A stretch of 64,000 nucleotides of DNA from NCBI GenBank assembly GCA_963666965.1, contig OY762939.1:124001-188000 (forward strand), given 5' to 3'. This DNA comes from Proruminimicrobium sp963666965 (GTDB taxonomy: Bacteria; Elusimicrobiota; Endomicrobiia; Endomicrobiales; Endomicrobiaceae). Positions 55,526-64,000 of this stretch are shown piece by piece (position 1 is the first letter of the stretch; each line of letters opens with the position of its first letter). The notes beneath the pieces were generated by a model. The model was not told the DNA's origin. It saw only the letters and a list, made by a program, of their open reading frames with translations, and did no database searches. Both the position numbers and the translations under genes were made by a program.

Positions 55526-57090
55526 TGTTTGTAGTATTTTCAACATTGTTCATTATGGCATGGTATATGCTTTTTATGCCAAAAAACATTAACCAGCCGC
55601 CGTTGCAGCAAAAACCGCAGATTGAAACGGCAACAAAAGACACAGCCTCTGCCGGTAAAAAAATGGGAGATCTGTTAACAAAAGAAACCGAAAAAAACCG
55701 CACGCAGTCCGTTATTGAAAATGACATAAAAGAACAGGATATAACCGTTGAAACGGAAAAATATAAAATCGTTTTTTCAAATAAAGGAGCCTGCGTAAAA
55801 AACTGGTTCATAAAAGAAAAAAACGGCACTATGGTTGATTTGGTTCTTCCTCAGGCAAGCCCTGTGCTGGGAACTTTTCCGGGATCTATTTATAAAATAG
55901 CGGAATCAACAAAAGATAAGATAGTTTTTGTTCATACTTCAAGAGAAAATTGGAAAATAACAAAAACTTTTGAACTATCTCCCGAATATCTGCACAAACT
56001 TGATTATAAGCTTGAAAAACTTGCTCCGGAAGCAAAACTCCCCGAGATAGAAACAATGTGGGGACCGGGACTCGGCACAGACACAAAAGAACTTAAAGAA
56101 AATGATTCGGTAACAAGAATAATCGGATATACGTCAGCAATGCCTGCCAAACTTGAAAAAATAAAAACAGAAAAAAATCAGGCGCAACTCTATAAGTGGA
56201 CTGCCATAGACAACAGATATTTCCTTGCCGCATTTATTCCTTCAAACGCTCTTGACTATTCAAATATTGAAGCTTCAAGACTAGATAAAAAACATCCTCC
56301 GATGCTTGTATTGTCGGCAAACGTAAAGCAAAATGAGAATGTTCAGAGTTTTTCAATGCAGTTTTTTATAGGACCTAAATCATACTCGCATCTTAAAACT
56401 TTTAATATGGGACTTGAAAAATCAGTCGACTTCGGATTTTTCGGATGGCTCGGAAAAATTGCAATGAGCATCTTGTTTTTCTTCCACGGACTGACAGGCA
56501 ATTACGGGTGGTCTATTATAATTTTAACCATCATAATACAAATTCTTGTTTTGCCTCTTACTTTAAAAAGTTATAAAGCAATGGCTGCAATGAAAAAAAT
56601 CCAGCCTCTTATAAAAGATCTTCAGACAAAATATAAAAATGATCCGAAAAGACTTCAGGTTGAAATGATGAATCTTTACAAAACGCAGAAAGTAAATCCT
56701 CTCGGCGGATGCCTTCCTCTTCTTTTGCAGCTTCCTATTTTCTGGGCGCTGTTTACAACATTGAGAAACGCATATGAACTAAGATTTGCCGAATGGATTT
56801 TCTGGGTAAAAGATTTGTCGGCAAGCGACAGCTTAATGCATTTTGGCGGATTTAACCTGAATCTGCTTCCTCTTATAATGGGTATAGGAATGTTCTTCCA
56901 GCAGAAGATGACTTCGGCAACATCCGATCCTATGCAGAGAAAAATGATGTACATAATGCCCGTTGTATTTACTCTTATGTTCTGGGGTTTCCCTTCAGGG
57001 CTTGTTATTTACTGGCTCACAAACAGCGTAGTGTCAATGATAGTCCAATATTTCGTCTTAACACAAGATAAAAAAGCGGGGGCACATTAA
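55507..57090 (+). CDS. yidC: Membrane protein insertase YidC
   Basis: 527 aa. A first membrane helix (about 5-24) is followed by a large periplasmic domain (about 40-320), which is the diderm form. The conserved insertase core (about 330-525) has five helices, with LPLTLKSYKAMAAMKKIQP, NPLGGCLPLLLQLPIFWAL and FPSGLVIYWLTNS. This indicates an outer membrane. It acts with SecYEG or alone. Confidence 0.97.
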   Translation: MQKNTVMFVVFSTLFIMAWYMLFMPKNINQPPLQQKPQIETATKDTASAGKKMGDLLTKETEKNRTQSVIENDIKEQDITVETEKYKIVFSNKGACVKNWFIKEKNGTMVDLVLPQASPVLGTFPGSIYKIAESTKDKIVFVHTSRENWKITKTFELSPEYLHKLDYKLEKLAPEAKLPEIETMWGPGLGTDTKELKENDSVTRIIGYTSAMPAKLEKIKTEKNQAQLYKWTAIDNRYFLAAFIPSNALDYSNIEASRLDKKHPPMLVLSANVKQNENVQSFSMQFFIGPKSYSHLKTFNMGLEKSVDFGFFGWLGKIAMSILFFFHGLTGNYGWSIIILTIIIQILVLPLTLKSYKAMAAMKKIQPLIKDLQTKYKNDPKRLQVEMMNLYKTQKVNPLGGCLPLLLQLPIFWALFTTLRNAYELRFAEWIFWVKDLSASDSLMHFGGFNLNLLPLIMGIGMFFQQKMTSATSDPMQRKMMYIMPVVFTLMFWGFPSGLVIYWLTNSVVSMIVQYFVLTQDKKAGAH

Positions 57091-57094
57091 AACC

Positions 57095-57775
57095 ATGAAA
57101 TTAAAAGAACTTGAAAGCACCGGAAAAAATATTTCGGAAGCAATCAGCACCGGACTTAAACTGCTCAAATGCACAAAAGATGAAGTTGAAATTAAAATTT
57201 TGGATGAAGGATCATCCGGATTATTCGGACTTATGGGCTCTAAACCGGCAAGAGTTTTATTGACTTTAAAAGACGGCGTAAGCGAAGTGAAAAACCTTGA
57301 CACCATAGATTTTAAAGAATCATGCAAAAATGTCGAAACAACAATAAAAGACATAGTAACAATGATGGGGCTTACCGTTTCATCTGTAAAAACTTCGCAT
57401 CAGGAAGATACTGTTTCGGCAGAAATAGCATCCGATAACAGCGGAGTTTTGATAGGAAAAGGCGGACAGTCACTTGACGCTCTTGAATATATCGTACAGC
57501 TTATAGTAAATACAAATCCAAGAACAAGAGTAAAAGTAAATCTCGACACTGAAAATTACAGGGCAAAACAGCAGGAAAGATTGAAAACGCTTGCCCAGAA
57601 AGCGGTAGAATACGTAAAAAGAACAAAAAAAATATACAGATTTGATCCTATGTCGGCAAAGGAAAGAAGATATCTTCACAATTATCTTAAGAGTATCGGC
57701 GGATTTGATACATTTTCGGAAGGCGAAGGAATAATGAGAAAAGTCGGAGTAAAACTCGCAAACGAAAAAAAATGA
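57095..57775 (+). CDS. jag: RNA-binding protein Jag/KhpB
   Basis: 226 aa with all three parts: N-terminal Jag domain (KELESTGKNISEAISTGLKL and FGLMGSKPARV), KH domain with IGKGGQSLDALEYIVQ, and a C-terminal R3H domain (RRYLHNYLKSI). Usually forms a complex with KhpA and regulates RNA. Starts 4 bp after yidC and overlaps mnmE by 4 bp. Confidence 0.94.
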   Translation: MKLKELESTGKNISEAISTGLKLLKCTKDEVEIKILDEGSSGLFGLMGSKPARVLLTLKDGVSEVKNLDTIDFKESCKNVETTIKDIVTMMGLTVSSVKTSHQEDTVSAEIASDNSGVLIGKGGQSLDALEYIVQLIVNTNPRTRVKVNLDTENYRAKQQERLKTLAQKAVEYVKRTKKIYRFDPMSAKERRYLHNYLKSIGGFDTFSEGEGIMRKVGVKLANEKK

Positions 57776-59163
57776 ATTTATTTAAACAGGAAGACACTAT
57801 AGTTGCTCTTGCAACTCCAAAAGGGAAATCTGCACTGGCAATAATAAGAATCAGCGGCAAAGACACCTTTCAAACGGTGTCTTCCGTTTTTTTTGACAAA
57901 AAAAACGATCAGGTTCAAATTAAAAACAGAACAGTCCATCACGGATATATCTGCGACGGAACAAAACAACTTGACGAAGTTATTTTAACTTATATGCAGG
58001 CGCCAAATTCCGTAACAGGCGAAGACGTCATTGAAATCACAACCCACGGGAATCATATAATAATACAGTCTATAATAAAACTGCTTCTTTCAAAGGGATT
58101 TAGAACAGCCGATAAAGGCGAATTTACTTACAGAGCCTTTATCAACGGCAAAATGGATTTAACGGAAGCTGAAGCCGTAAATGCGCTCATAGAAAGCAAA
58201 ACCCAAAAGTCGGTTGAGCTGTCTTTAAATACGCTGAAAGGTTCGCTTTCAAATAAAATAAAAGAAATTAAAGACGAACTTATAAATCTTTTCGCATACC
58301 TTGAAGTTTCTCTTGATTATCCTCATGAAGACATTGATTTTCTTTCAAGAAAAGAAAAAGAGGACAATCTGAAAAAAATAATAACATTGTCGGAAAAAAC
58401 AATTAAGTCTTACGCGTCGGCGCAGGCTTTGATTGAAGGTATAAAAATAGCCATAATAGGCAAACCTAATGCCGGCAAATCATCGATTCTAAATTCTATA
58501 CTCGGATATAACAGGGCAATCGTGACGGATATTGCCGGAACGACTACCGACACAATAGAAGAAACCATAGATTACAAAGGAATCCCTTTTACTATAATAG
58601 ACACGGCCGGAATAAGGCACCACAGTTCGGATATGATAGAAAAACTCGGACAGGAAAGAAGTAAAAGTTCTATAGAAAACGCAGACATGATTTTATGGAT
58701 TATAGACGCAAATTCGGATTTTGACGATAACGACAAAACTATTCTTGAACTCGCTTCTTCAAAACTTGATAAAACAGTTATAGTTTTAAACAAATCGGAT
58801 CTCGAAAATAAAATATCGACCGACACTGTAAAAAAATTCTGCAGTCCGAAAGAAACGGTTGCATATTCATGCGTCGCCGACAACAATATAGATAAAATTC
58901 TCGAGCCGGTTTATTCGGCATGCGGAATTGAAAATCTTGAAACAGACTCGACGGTGCTTTTAAACGCAAGACAATACGACTTAATGCTGCGTTTTAAAGA
59001 ATCTCTTGAAAAAACTCTTGATCTCGTTATTCAGGCAGACAGCGACGAACTGGTAGCTTTTGAAACTAAAAATTCTCTTGAAATTTTAAACGAAATTTTA
59101 GGAATTGACGCTACAGACGATATTTTATCGACGATATTTTCAAAATTTTGTATCGGAAAGTGA
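57772..59163 (+). CDS. mnmE: tRNA modification GTPase MnmE
   Basis: 463 aa. N-terminal tetrahydrofolate-binding domain (1-120) with IVALATPKGKSALAIIRISG. A helical domain and an inserted G domain follow (GKPNAGKSSIL near 228, DTAGIR, NKSD). The C-terminal CIGK is the catalytic end. With MnmG, it makes the cmnm5U34 wobble modification. Last gene of the block. Confidence 0.96.
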   Translation: MNLFKQEDTIVALATPKGKSALAIIRISGKDTFQTVSSVFFDKKNDQVQIKNRTVHHGYICDGTKQLDEVILTYMQAPNSVTGEDVIEITTHGNHIIIQSIIKLLLSKGFRTADKGEFTYRAFINGKMDLTEAEAVNALIESKTQKSVELSLNTLKGSLSNKIKEIKDELINLFAYLEVSLDYPHEDIDFLSRKEKEDNLKKIITLSEKTIKSYASAQALIEGIKIAIIGKPNAGKSSILNSILGYNRAIVTDIAGTTTDTIEETIDYKGIPFTIIDTAGIRHHSSDMIEKLGQERSKSSIENADMILWIIDANSDFDDNDKTILELASSKLDKTVIVLNKSDLENKISTDTVKKFCSPKETVAYSCVADNNIDKILEPVYSACGIENLETDSTVLLNARQYDLMLRFKESLEKTLDLVIQADSDELVAFETKNSLEILNEILGIDATDDILSTIFSKFCIGK

Positions 59164-59173
59164 GGGGCTTAAT

Positions 59174-59674
59174 ATGGATATTTTATTTGAAAGAAAAAGC
59201 TGCAGAAATTATGTTTCAGACCCTATACCGCAGCAGGATCTTGACTATATTTTACATGCCGCTATGAGCAGTCCGTCGGCAATGAACACAAGGCCGTGGC
59301 ATTTTATAGTAATAAAAGATAAAGAAACCCATTCTAAAATAATGCAGATACACAGAGCGTCGCAGATGCTTGCAAACGCTCCGCTTGGCATAATAGTATG
59401 CTGCGACATTGAAAAACAGTATAAAAATTACTGGCAGCAGGACTGCGCTGCTTCAACGCAAAATATGCTTCTTGCAGCCACCGCCAAAGGATACGGATCC
59501 GTATGGTGCGGGATTTATCCTATAGAAGAAAGGGTGCAGGCTTTTGCCGAACTTTTGAATCTTCCTGAAAACATAAAACCTTTTTCTCTTGTCGTAATAG
59601 GCAAAAAAGCCGAAGAGCCGAAAGAAAAACAGAGATGGGAACCGGAAAAAATACGTTATGAAAAATGGCAATAA
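59174..59674 (+). CDS. Nitroreductase family flavoprotein
   Basis: 166 aa from the ATG at 59174 (GAGGGGC site); an upstream in-frame ATG lies inside mnmE. FMN-binding features: ERKSCRNYVSDPIPQQDL, SSPSAMNTRPWHF, and a C-terminal GYGSVWCGI. The preferred substrate is unknown. It begins 10 bp after mnmE. Confidence 0.9.
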   Translation: MDILFERKSCRNYVSDPIPQQDLDYILHAAMSSPSAMNTRPWHFIVIKDKETHSKIMQIHRASQMLANAPLGIIVCCDIEKQYKNYWQQDCAASTQNMLLAATAKGYGSVWCGIYPIEERVQAFAELLNLPENIKPFSLVVIGKKAEEPKEKQRWEPEKIRYEKWQ

Positions 59675-59729
59675 TTAAAGACAAAAAAACTAAAAAATGT
59701 TAAAATAGCCGTTTAAGGAAACCAATTTA

Positions 59730-61373
59730 ATGTTAAAATTTAATATAGAAGAAAAATTAAAATCTGCAGTTAACTCTTTTGCAAAATCAAAAGGCATTGA
59801 AGAAGAGGTGTCTTTTACGGTTGAAATACCGCCTAAAAACATAAATGCCGATCTTGCTTCAAACGCAGCCATGCTTATAGCAAAAAAACTTAAAACAAAT
59901 CCCAGAGTTATAGCGCAGGAACTTATAGAAACGCTCCAAAAAGAATTTTCTTCGGAAATAAAAACAATCGAAATAGCCGGCGCAGGTTTTATAAATTTTC
60001 ATTTTACGGACGCTTTTTTATACGGAGAACTTTCAAAAATTCTTGAAAAAAAAGAAAATTATGCAAAGCAGGAAACGTCAAAAAATGAAAAAATAATGGT
60101 TGAATTCGTATCCGCAAATCCTACAGGTCCTTTGCATATAGGACACGGAAGAGGCGCCGCCATAGGCGACAGTTTGGGCAGAATTTTAAAACATCTCGGA
60201 TATAATGTTGTTAAAGAGTATTATCTTAACGATGTCGGCAACCAAATGAATGTCTTGGGAGAATCGACTAAAACAAGATACCGTCAGTTAAAAGGGGAAG
60301 ATATTCCTTTTCTTGAAGACGGCTATAAAGGCGATTATATAAAAGATATCGCCCAGACTTTGATAAACGAAGGAAAATCTTTTGACAAAATAGATTTTAG
60401 AGAAGAATCCCACACCCGTATTCTAGACGGAATAAAAGACGATTTAAACCGGTTTGCGGTTACTTTTGACAATTGGTTTTCAGAATCTTCCATTGCCGTA
60501 AAAAAGGATAATGCCGGCCTTACGGAAGTAGATAAAGTGTGCTCTTTTTTAAAGGAGAAAGGCTTTGCCTACGAGCAGGACGGCGCTTTGTGGCTTAATT
60601 CCGTAAAATACGGCGATGATAAAGACAGAGTTTTGAAAAGATCGGACGGAAGATATACTTATCTTGCTTCTGACATAGCATACCACAAAAATAAATATGA
60701 AAGAAAATTTACAAAAGTAATAAATCTCTGGGGCGCCGACCATCACGGATATGTTGCAAGAATAAATGCCTCAATACAAATGCTCGGACAGCCTGCGGAA
60801 GCTTTAAAAGTCATTTTATACCAGCTTGTTTCTCTCGTAAGAAACGGAGTTCCCGTTGCGATGTCGACAAGAAGCGGCGAGTTTGTAACGCTTAAAGAAG
60901 TTTTGGATGAAGTCGGAACAGACGCCTGCAGATTTTTCTTTTTGTTAAGAGCTCCGGATTCACAGCTTGAATTTGATTTGGAACTTGCAAAAAAACAGTC
61001 AAGCGAAAATCCCGTATTTTACGTTCAGTACGTAAACGCAAGATGTTATTCTATTTTTAAAGAATATAAAGACGACGGCGGAAAAACGGCCGATTTCAAT
61101 CTTTTAACTTCAAAAGAAGAACGCGATCTTATAAAAAAGCTCGCTTTGTTTGAGGATACTCTTTTAATTTGCTCAAAAACAATGAGCCCGCATCATCTTA
61201 CGACCTATTTGACGGAAACTGCCGACATATATCACAGATTTTATGAAAAATGCAGAGTATTGGGCGTTGAACCCGAACTTTCAAGAGCAAGAGTAGAACT
61301 TTTAAAAGCCGTTTCAACCGTAATAACAAAAGGTTTAAACCTGCTCGGAGTTTCTGCTCCGGAGAAAATGTAA
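59730..61373 (+). CDS. argS: Arginyl-tRNA synthetase
   Basis: 547 aa. Class I synthetase with an N-terminal Add-1 domain, SANPTGPLHIGHGRGAAIGD (HIGH), LNDVGNQ, and MSTRSGEFV where KMSKS is relaxed, as is usual for ArgRS. A C-terminal anticodon-binding DALR domain ends it. 55 bp after the nitroreductase gene. Confidence 0.96.
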   Translation: MLKFNIEEKLKSAVNSFAKSKGIEEEVSFTVEIPPKNINADLASNAAMLIAKKLKTNPRVIAQELIETLQKEFSSEIKTIEIAGAGFINFHFTDAFLYGELSKILEKKENYAKQETSKNEKIMVEFVSANPTGPLHIGHGRGAAIGDSLGRILKHLGYNVVKEYYLNDVGNQMNVLGESTKTRYRQLKGEDIPFLEDGYKGDYIKDIAQTLINEGKSFDKIDFREESHTRILDGIKDDLNRFAVTFDNWFSESSIAVKKDNAGLTEVDKVCSFLKEKGFAYEQDGALWLNSVKYGDDKDRVLKRSDGRYTYLASDIAYHKNKYERKFTKVINLWGADHHGYVARINASIQMLGQPAEALKVILYQLVSLVRNGVPVAMSTRSGEFVTLKEVLDEVGTDACRFFFLLRAPDSQLEFDLELAKKQSSENPVFYVQYVNARCYSIFKEYKDDGGKTADFNLLTSKEERDLIKKLALFEDTLLICSKTMSPHHLTTYLTETADIYHRFYEKCRVLGVEPELSRARVELLKAVSTVITKGLNLLGVSAPEKM

Positions 61374-61383
61374 AAGGATTTTA

Positions 61384-61968
61384 ATGAGAACTAATAACCC
61401 GAACAATATCGTTTTTTTAGACATAGAAACAACAGGACTGTCAGTCAACCAGGGCGCAAAAATATGTGAAGTGGCAATGCTTAAAATAAAAGACGGCGAA
61501 GAGATTTCATTTAATTCGCTTATAAATCCGCAGATTCAGATTCCCGAGGCCTGCTCGCTGATACACGGAATAACCGACGATATGGTAAAAAACAGCCCTA
61601 AATTTTATGAAGTAGCCAAAGAAATAGCCGAGTTTATAGCAGGATTTACGCTTGTATGCCATAATGCGTCTTTTGATTTAAATTTTATTTCAAAAGAAAT
61701 AATGGAAAGTAAAATAAAATCGCCCGAAATGTATTTTCTTGACACTCTTTTGATTTCAAGACAGTATTTTTCGTTTCCTTCAAATAAATTGGGAGAAATA
61801 GCAAATACCCTTTCTATAACAGTAACCGAAAAACACAGGGCAATGGCGGACGTTTTGACTATGCAGTCTATATCAAAATATCTGTTCAATAACTTATACG
61901 AAAGAGGAATTGACACCCTCGAACCGTCATATTTTGAACAGTCTTTCCCTAAAAGCAAAGCTGAATAA
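61384..61968 (+). CDS. DEDDh 3'-5' exonuclease, DnaQ-like
   Basis: 194 aa. Exo I FLDIETTGL (Asp, Glu), exo II CHNASFDLNFI (Asp), exo III HRAMADVLTM (His, Asp): a full DEDDh site. Could be a stand-alone proofreading subunit or a repair/RNA exonuclease. It starts 10 bp after argS and converges with serS with no terminator seen (2-bp gap). Confidence 0.9.
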   Translation: MRTNNPNNIVFLDIETTGLSVNQGAKICEVAMLKIKDGEEISFNSLINPQIQIPEACSLIHGITDDMVKNSPKFYEVAKEIAEFIAGFTLVCHNASFDLNFISKEIMESKIKSPEMYFLDTLLISRQYFSFPSNKLGEIANTLSITVTEKHRAMADVLTMQSISKYLFNNLYERGIDTLEPSYFEQSFPKSKAE

Positions 61969-61970
61969 TT

Positions 61971-63251
61971 TTATTTTTTCTTCGGATTTATAACGTCAAA
62001 TCCCGTATATTTTCTTAAAACTTCGGGTATTACGACAGATCCGTCTTCCTGCTGGCAGTTTTCAAGTATTGTCGCAAAAGTTCTTCCGACGGCAACGCCT
62101 GATCCGTTTAGAGTATGAACAAAATCTCTCTTTTTGGAAGTATTGCTTTTGAACTTAATATTCATTCTTCTTGACTGAAAATCTTTAAAATTGGAACACG
62201 AAGAGATTTCTCTGTAAGTTCCTTCTCCGCTCATCCAGGCTTCAAGGTCATAAGTTTTTGACGAACCGAATCCTATGTCGCCGGAACATAACGACATTAC
62301 TCTGTATGGAATTTTTAAAAGCTGTAATACGTTTTCCGCGTCGGCAGTCAAAGCTTCAAGTTCGGCCATTGAATCTTCAGGTTTTGTGAATTTAACAAGT
62401 TCGACCTTATTGAACTGGTGGTTTCTTATAAGGCCTTTCGTGTCTTTTCCGTACGAACCCGCTTCTCTTCTGAAACACGCGGAATAAGAAACGTATTTCT
62501 CTGTAAGAGAGGCTTCCTCTATAACGTCGTCTCTGTGCATATTAGTTACAGAAACTTCGGCGGTAGGAATAAGATAAAGTTCGTCTTCCGTGCATTTAAA
62601 AAGTTCTTCTTCAAATTTAGGAAGCTGTCCTGTTCCTTTCATGGAAGCTTTATTTACAAGATAAGGCGCCATTATTTCGCAGTACCCTCTCTGCTTATGC
62701 GTTTCAAGAAAAAAACTTATTATCGCTCTTTCAAGAGCGCACCCTTCGTTTTTCAAAAGGGCAAATCTCGAACCTGACAATTTTGAAGCAGTTTCAAAAT
62801 CAAGAATACCGAGTTTTTCACCGATCTCCCAGTGATGTTTCGGCTTAAATGAAAATTTTGGAATATCTCCCGATGTTCTTACTACGACGTTATCGTTTGA
62901 ATCTTTTCCCTGAGGCACGCTGTCGTCCGGTATATTCGGAATTCTCATCAAAATATCTTCAATCTGGTTTTCAATATTAAGCAGAAACCTTTCGCTTTCC
63001 TGAATTCTGACCCTGAACTGTTCCAATTCTTCCAAAAGAGAAGCTTCCGGTTCTTTTCCTTCTCTTTTAAGTTTTCCTATTTTTTCTGAATCCGTATTTC
63101 TTCTGAGCCTTGCCTGTTCTATTTCGACTATAAGTTTTCTTCTGTCGTTATCCAGATTTATCAATGTTTCAAAATTAGTTTCAAAACCCCTTTTCTTAAG
63201 GCCGTTCTGCACATATTCCAGATTATCTCTGAACAATTTAATATCTAACAT
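61971..63251 (-). CDS. serS: Seryl-tRNA synthetase
   Basis: 426 aa. N-terminal tRNA-binding coiled coil (about 28-108). Class II motifs: GTGQLPKFEEEL, TAEVSVTNMHRDD, CFRREAGSYGKDTKGLIRNHQF (motif 2, split for reading) and GVAVGRTFATILEN (motif 3). Lies 52 bp after tRNA-Glu. Confidence 0.96.
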   Translation of the reverse strand: MLDIKLFRDNLEYVQNGLKKRGFETNFETLINLDNDRRKLIVEIEQARLRRNTDSEKIGKLKREGKEPEASLLEELEQFRVRIQESERFLLNIENQIEDILMRIPNIPDDSVPQGKDSNDNVVVRTSGDIPKFSFKPKHHWEIGEKLGILDFETASKLSGSRFALLKNEGCALERAIISFFLETHKQRGYCEIMAPYLVNKASMKGTGQLPKFEEELFKCTEDELYLIPTAEVSVTNMHRDDVIEEASLTEKYVSYSACFRREAGSYGKDTKGLIRNHQFNKVELVKFTKPEDSMAELEALTADAENVLQLLKIPYRVMSLCSGDIGFGSSKTYDLEAWMSGEGTYREISSCSNFKDFQSRRMNIKFKSNTSKKRDFVHTLNGSGVAVGRTFATILENCQQEDGSVVIPEVLRKYTGFDVINPKKK

Positions 63252-63303
63252 ATTTTCTCCCGTGTAAGTACAAAATAATCAAAATTTTTAATAAAAATTA
63301 AAA

Positions 63304-63377
63304 TGCCACCAACGGGATTTGAACCCGTGATCTCCGCCTTGAGAGGGCGATGTCCTAAACCGCTAGACGATGATGGC
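63304..63377 (-). tRNA. tRNA-Glu (anticodon CTC)
   Basis: 74-nt cloverleaf without encoded CCA. The acceptor arm is GCCATCA/TGGTGGC, the D arm TCTAGCGGTTTAGGAC, the anticodon loop CTCTCAA, and the T arm GGGTTCAAATCCC. It precedes serS and follows the sulfatase-like gene. Confidence 0.95.
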
Positions 63378-63390
63378 ATTTTGTATATTA

Positions 63391-63419
63391 ATTATATAAT
63401 TTTTACGTCTGATTACCAA
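63391..63419 (-). promoter_or_regulatory. Candidate promoter of tRNA-Glu (and perhaps serS)
   Basis: On minus: TTGGTA (63414-63419), a 17-bp spacer and TATAAT (63391-63396), with the tRNA 5' end 13 bp further. Confidence 0.55.
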
Positions 63420-63432
63420 CTATCCGGACAGT

Positions 63433-64000
63433 TTATTTTAACTTTGCATTTTCATTTTTAAGCATATACTGGGCTATCGCCACACCGGACTTATAGTGCT
63501 TAAGCATGCCGTCGTGTTCGGCGGTCTGTTCAGTTAAAACCATTTCTCTCGGCTTTGCTGCGTTCCACTTATAGTATTTTTGTTTATTTGAAGCAAAATC
63601 GTATAGAACGGCACAGTCCTTATTTATTATTATTCCTAAGTCGTTGTATGCAGTATGTTTTGAAGCCTTATCTGACAGCATATCTGTTCCTGTTGCCCAG
63701 TAAGAAGCGTTTGAAAGAGAAAGTTCATACAGAGTCGGCATAATATCGTTATGAGAACCACACGCCTGCATATCTATTTTTGATTTATCGGGTCTTAATT
63801 TTGCAGGAATATACAAATAGAAAGGAACGCTTACCATATCAAGCTGTCTTTCGACCGGATATGAAAAAGTATTCCAGAAATTATGGTCTCCGGTAATAGC
63901 GACTATCGTATTGTCTGCATATTTTGAATTTTTAATTCTTGTCAAAAATTCAGCGGCCTTGCGGCATGAGTACTGGTAAGTCAAAAATCTCATTTGCGAA
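63433..64000 (-). CDS. Sulfatase / LTA-synthase-like alkaline-phosphatase-superfamily protein, C-terminal part
   Basis: About 189 codons are visible and the frame runs off the window edge, so the true start is outside; the internal ATG at 63991-63993 is not the start. A metal-site segment reads VAITGDHNFW and a second is CGSHNDIMPTL, both typical of the C-terminal half of this family. The family includes phosphoethanolamine and phosphoglycerol transferases. The substrate cannot be judged without the missing N-terminal membrane and catalytic-Thr part. Confidence 0.85.
   Translation of the reverse strand, partial: SQMRFLTYQYSCRKAAEFLTRIKNSKYADNTIVAITGDHNFWNTFSYPVERQLDMVSVPFYLYIPAKLRPDKSKIDMQACGSHNDIMPTLYELSLSNASYWATGTDMLSDKASKHTAYNDLGIIINKDCAVLYDFASNKQKYYKWNAAKPREMVLTEQTAEHDGMLKHYKSGVAIAQYMLKNENAKLK

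Overview
The window is 64 kb of an AT-rich bacterial chromosome from a diderm, strictly fermentative or anaerobic organism. Evidence for an outer membrane is the YidC with a large periplasmic domain, an outer-membrane-type beta-barrel protein, and a lipoprotein. Anaerobic metabolism is indicated by a four-subunit pyruvate:ferredoxin oxidoreductase and a hybrid-cluster protein. GatCAB, a GTG-starting por operon member and the 16S/23S sequences are compatible with Elusimicrobiota (Endomicrobium/Elusimicrobium-like). That placement is my impression from gene content and rRNA, not a computed phylogeny.

Layout. 1-4152 (minus): the 5' two-thirds of rpoB, rplL, rplJ, then a radical SAM/SPASM gene where secE-nusG-rplK-rplA are often found. 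4229-10094 (minus): a complete rrn operon, 16S-tRNA-Ile-tRNA-Ala-23S-5S, with three tandem promoters, a boxA/boxB-like leader, RNase III-type processing stems and a terminator. 10103-16029: a lipoprotein, a secreted metallo-beta-lactamase-fold protein, obgE-rpmA-rplU, an aminotransferase, a PspC protein and an unusual S26 peptidase/methyltransferase-like fusion. 16032-24445 (minus): queH, ruvBA, and the aroF-tyrA-aroA-plsC-ispH-rpsA block, without cmk. 24731-27804 (plus): porGDAB. 27902-36970 (minus): an outer-membrane protein, guaA, gatCAB, hisHF and glmS. 37104-42510: a DGC-domain protein, a small membrane protein, MATE, and a Crp/Fnr regulator divergent from a ferredoxin-hcp operon. 42605-45643: mfd. 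45682-48230: an accessory and non-coding stretch containing an HNH nuclease gene flanked by long inverted repeats, rlmB, and about 670 bp of palindromes ending in what looks like a structured RNA with its own terminator. 48252-54219 (minus): cysS-ispF-ispD-yacL-like-aroE, two glycosyltransferases and tRNA-Leu. 54300-61968 (plus): mazG, rpmH-rnpA-yidD-yidC-jag-mnmE, nitroreductase, argS and a DnaQ-like exonuclease. 61971-64000 (minus): serS, tRNA-Glu and the C-terminal part of a sulfatase/LTA-synthase-like protein.

Most of the window is core information processing and biosynthesis in tight same-strand operons. The least explained parts are: (i) the HNH gene inside about 80-bp inverted repeats (45682-46825); (ii) the multi-hairpin, terminator-ended region on the plus strand at 48019-48229, a candidate unrecognised RNA; (iii) the S26-peptidase fusion protein; and (iv) a perfect 6-4-6 palindrome placed at exactly -41.5 from a predicted hcp-operon start, next to the divergent Crp/Fnr gene. 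Coordinates of motifs were read by eye. No alignments, folding or database searches were run.
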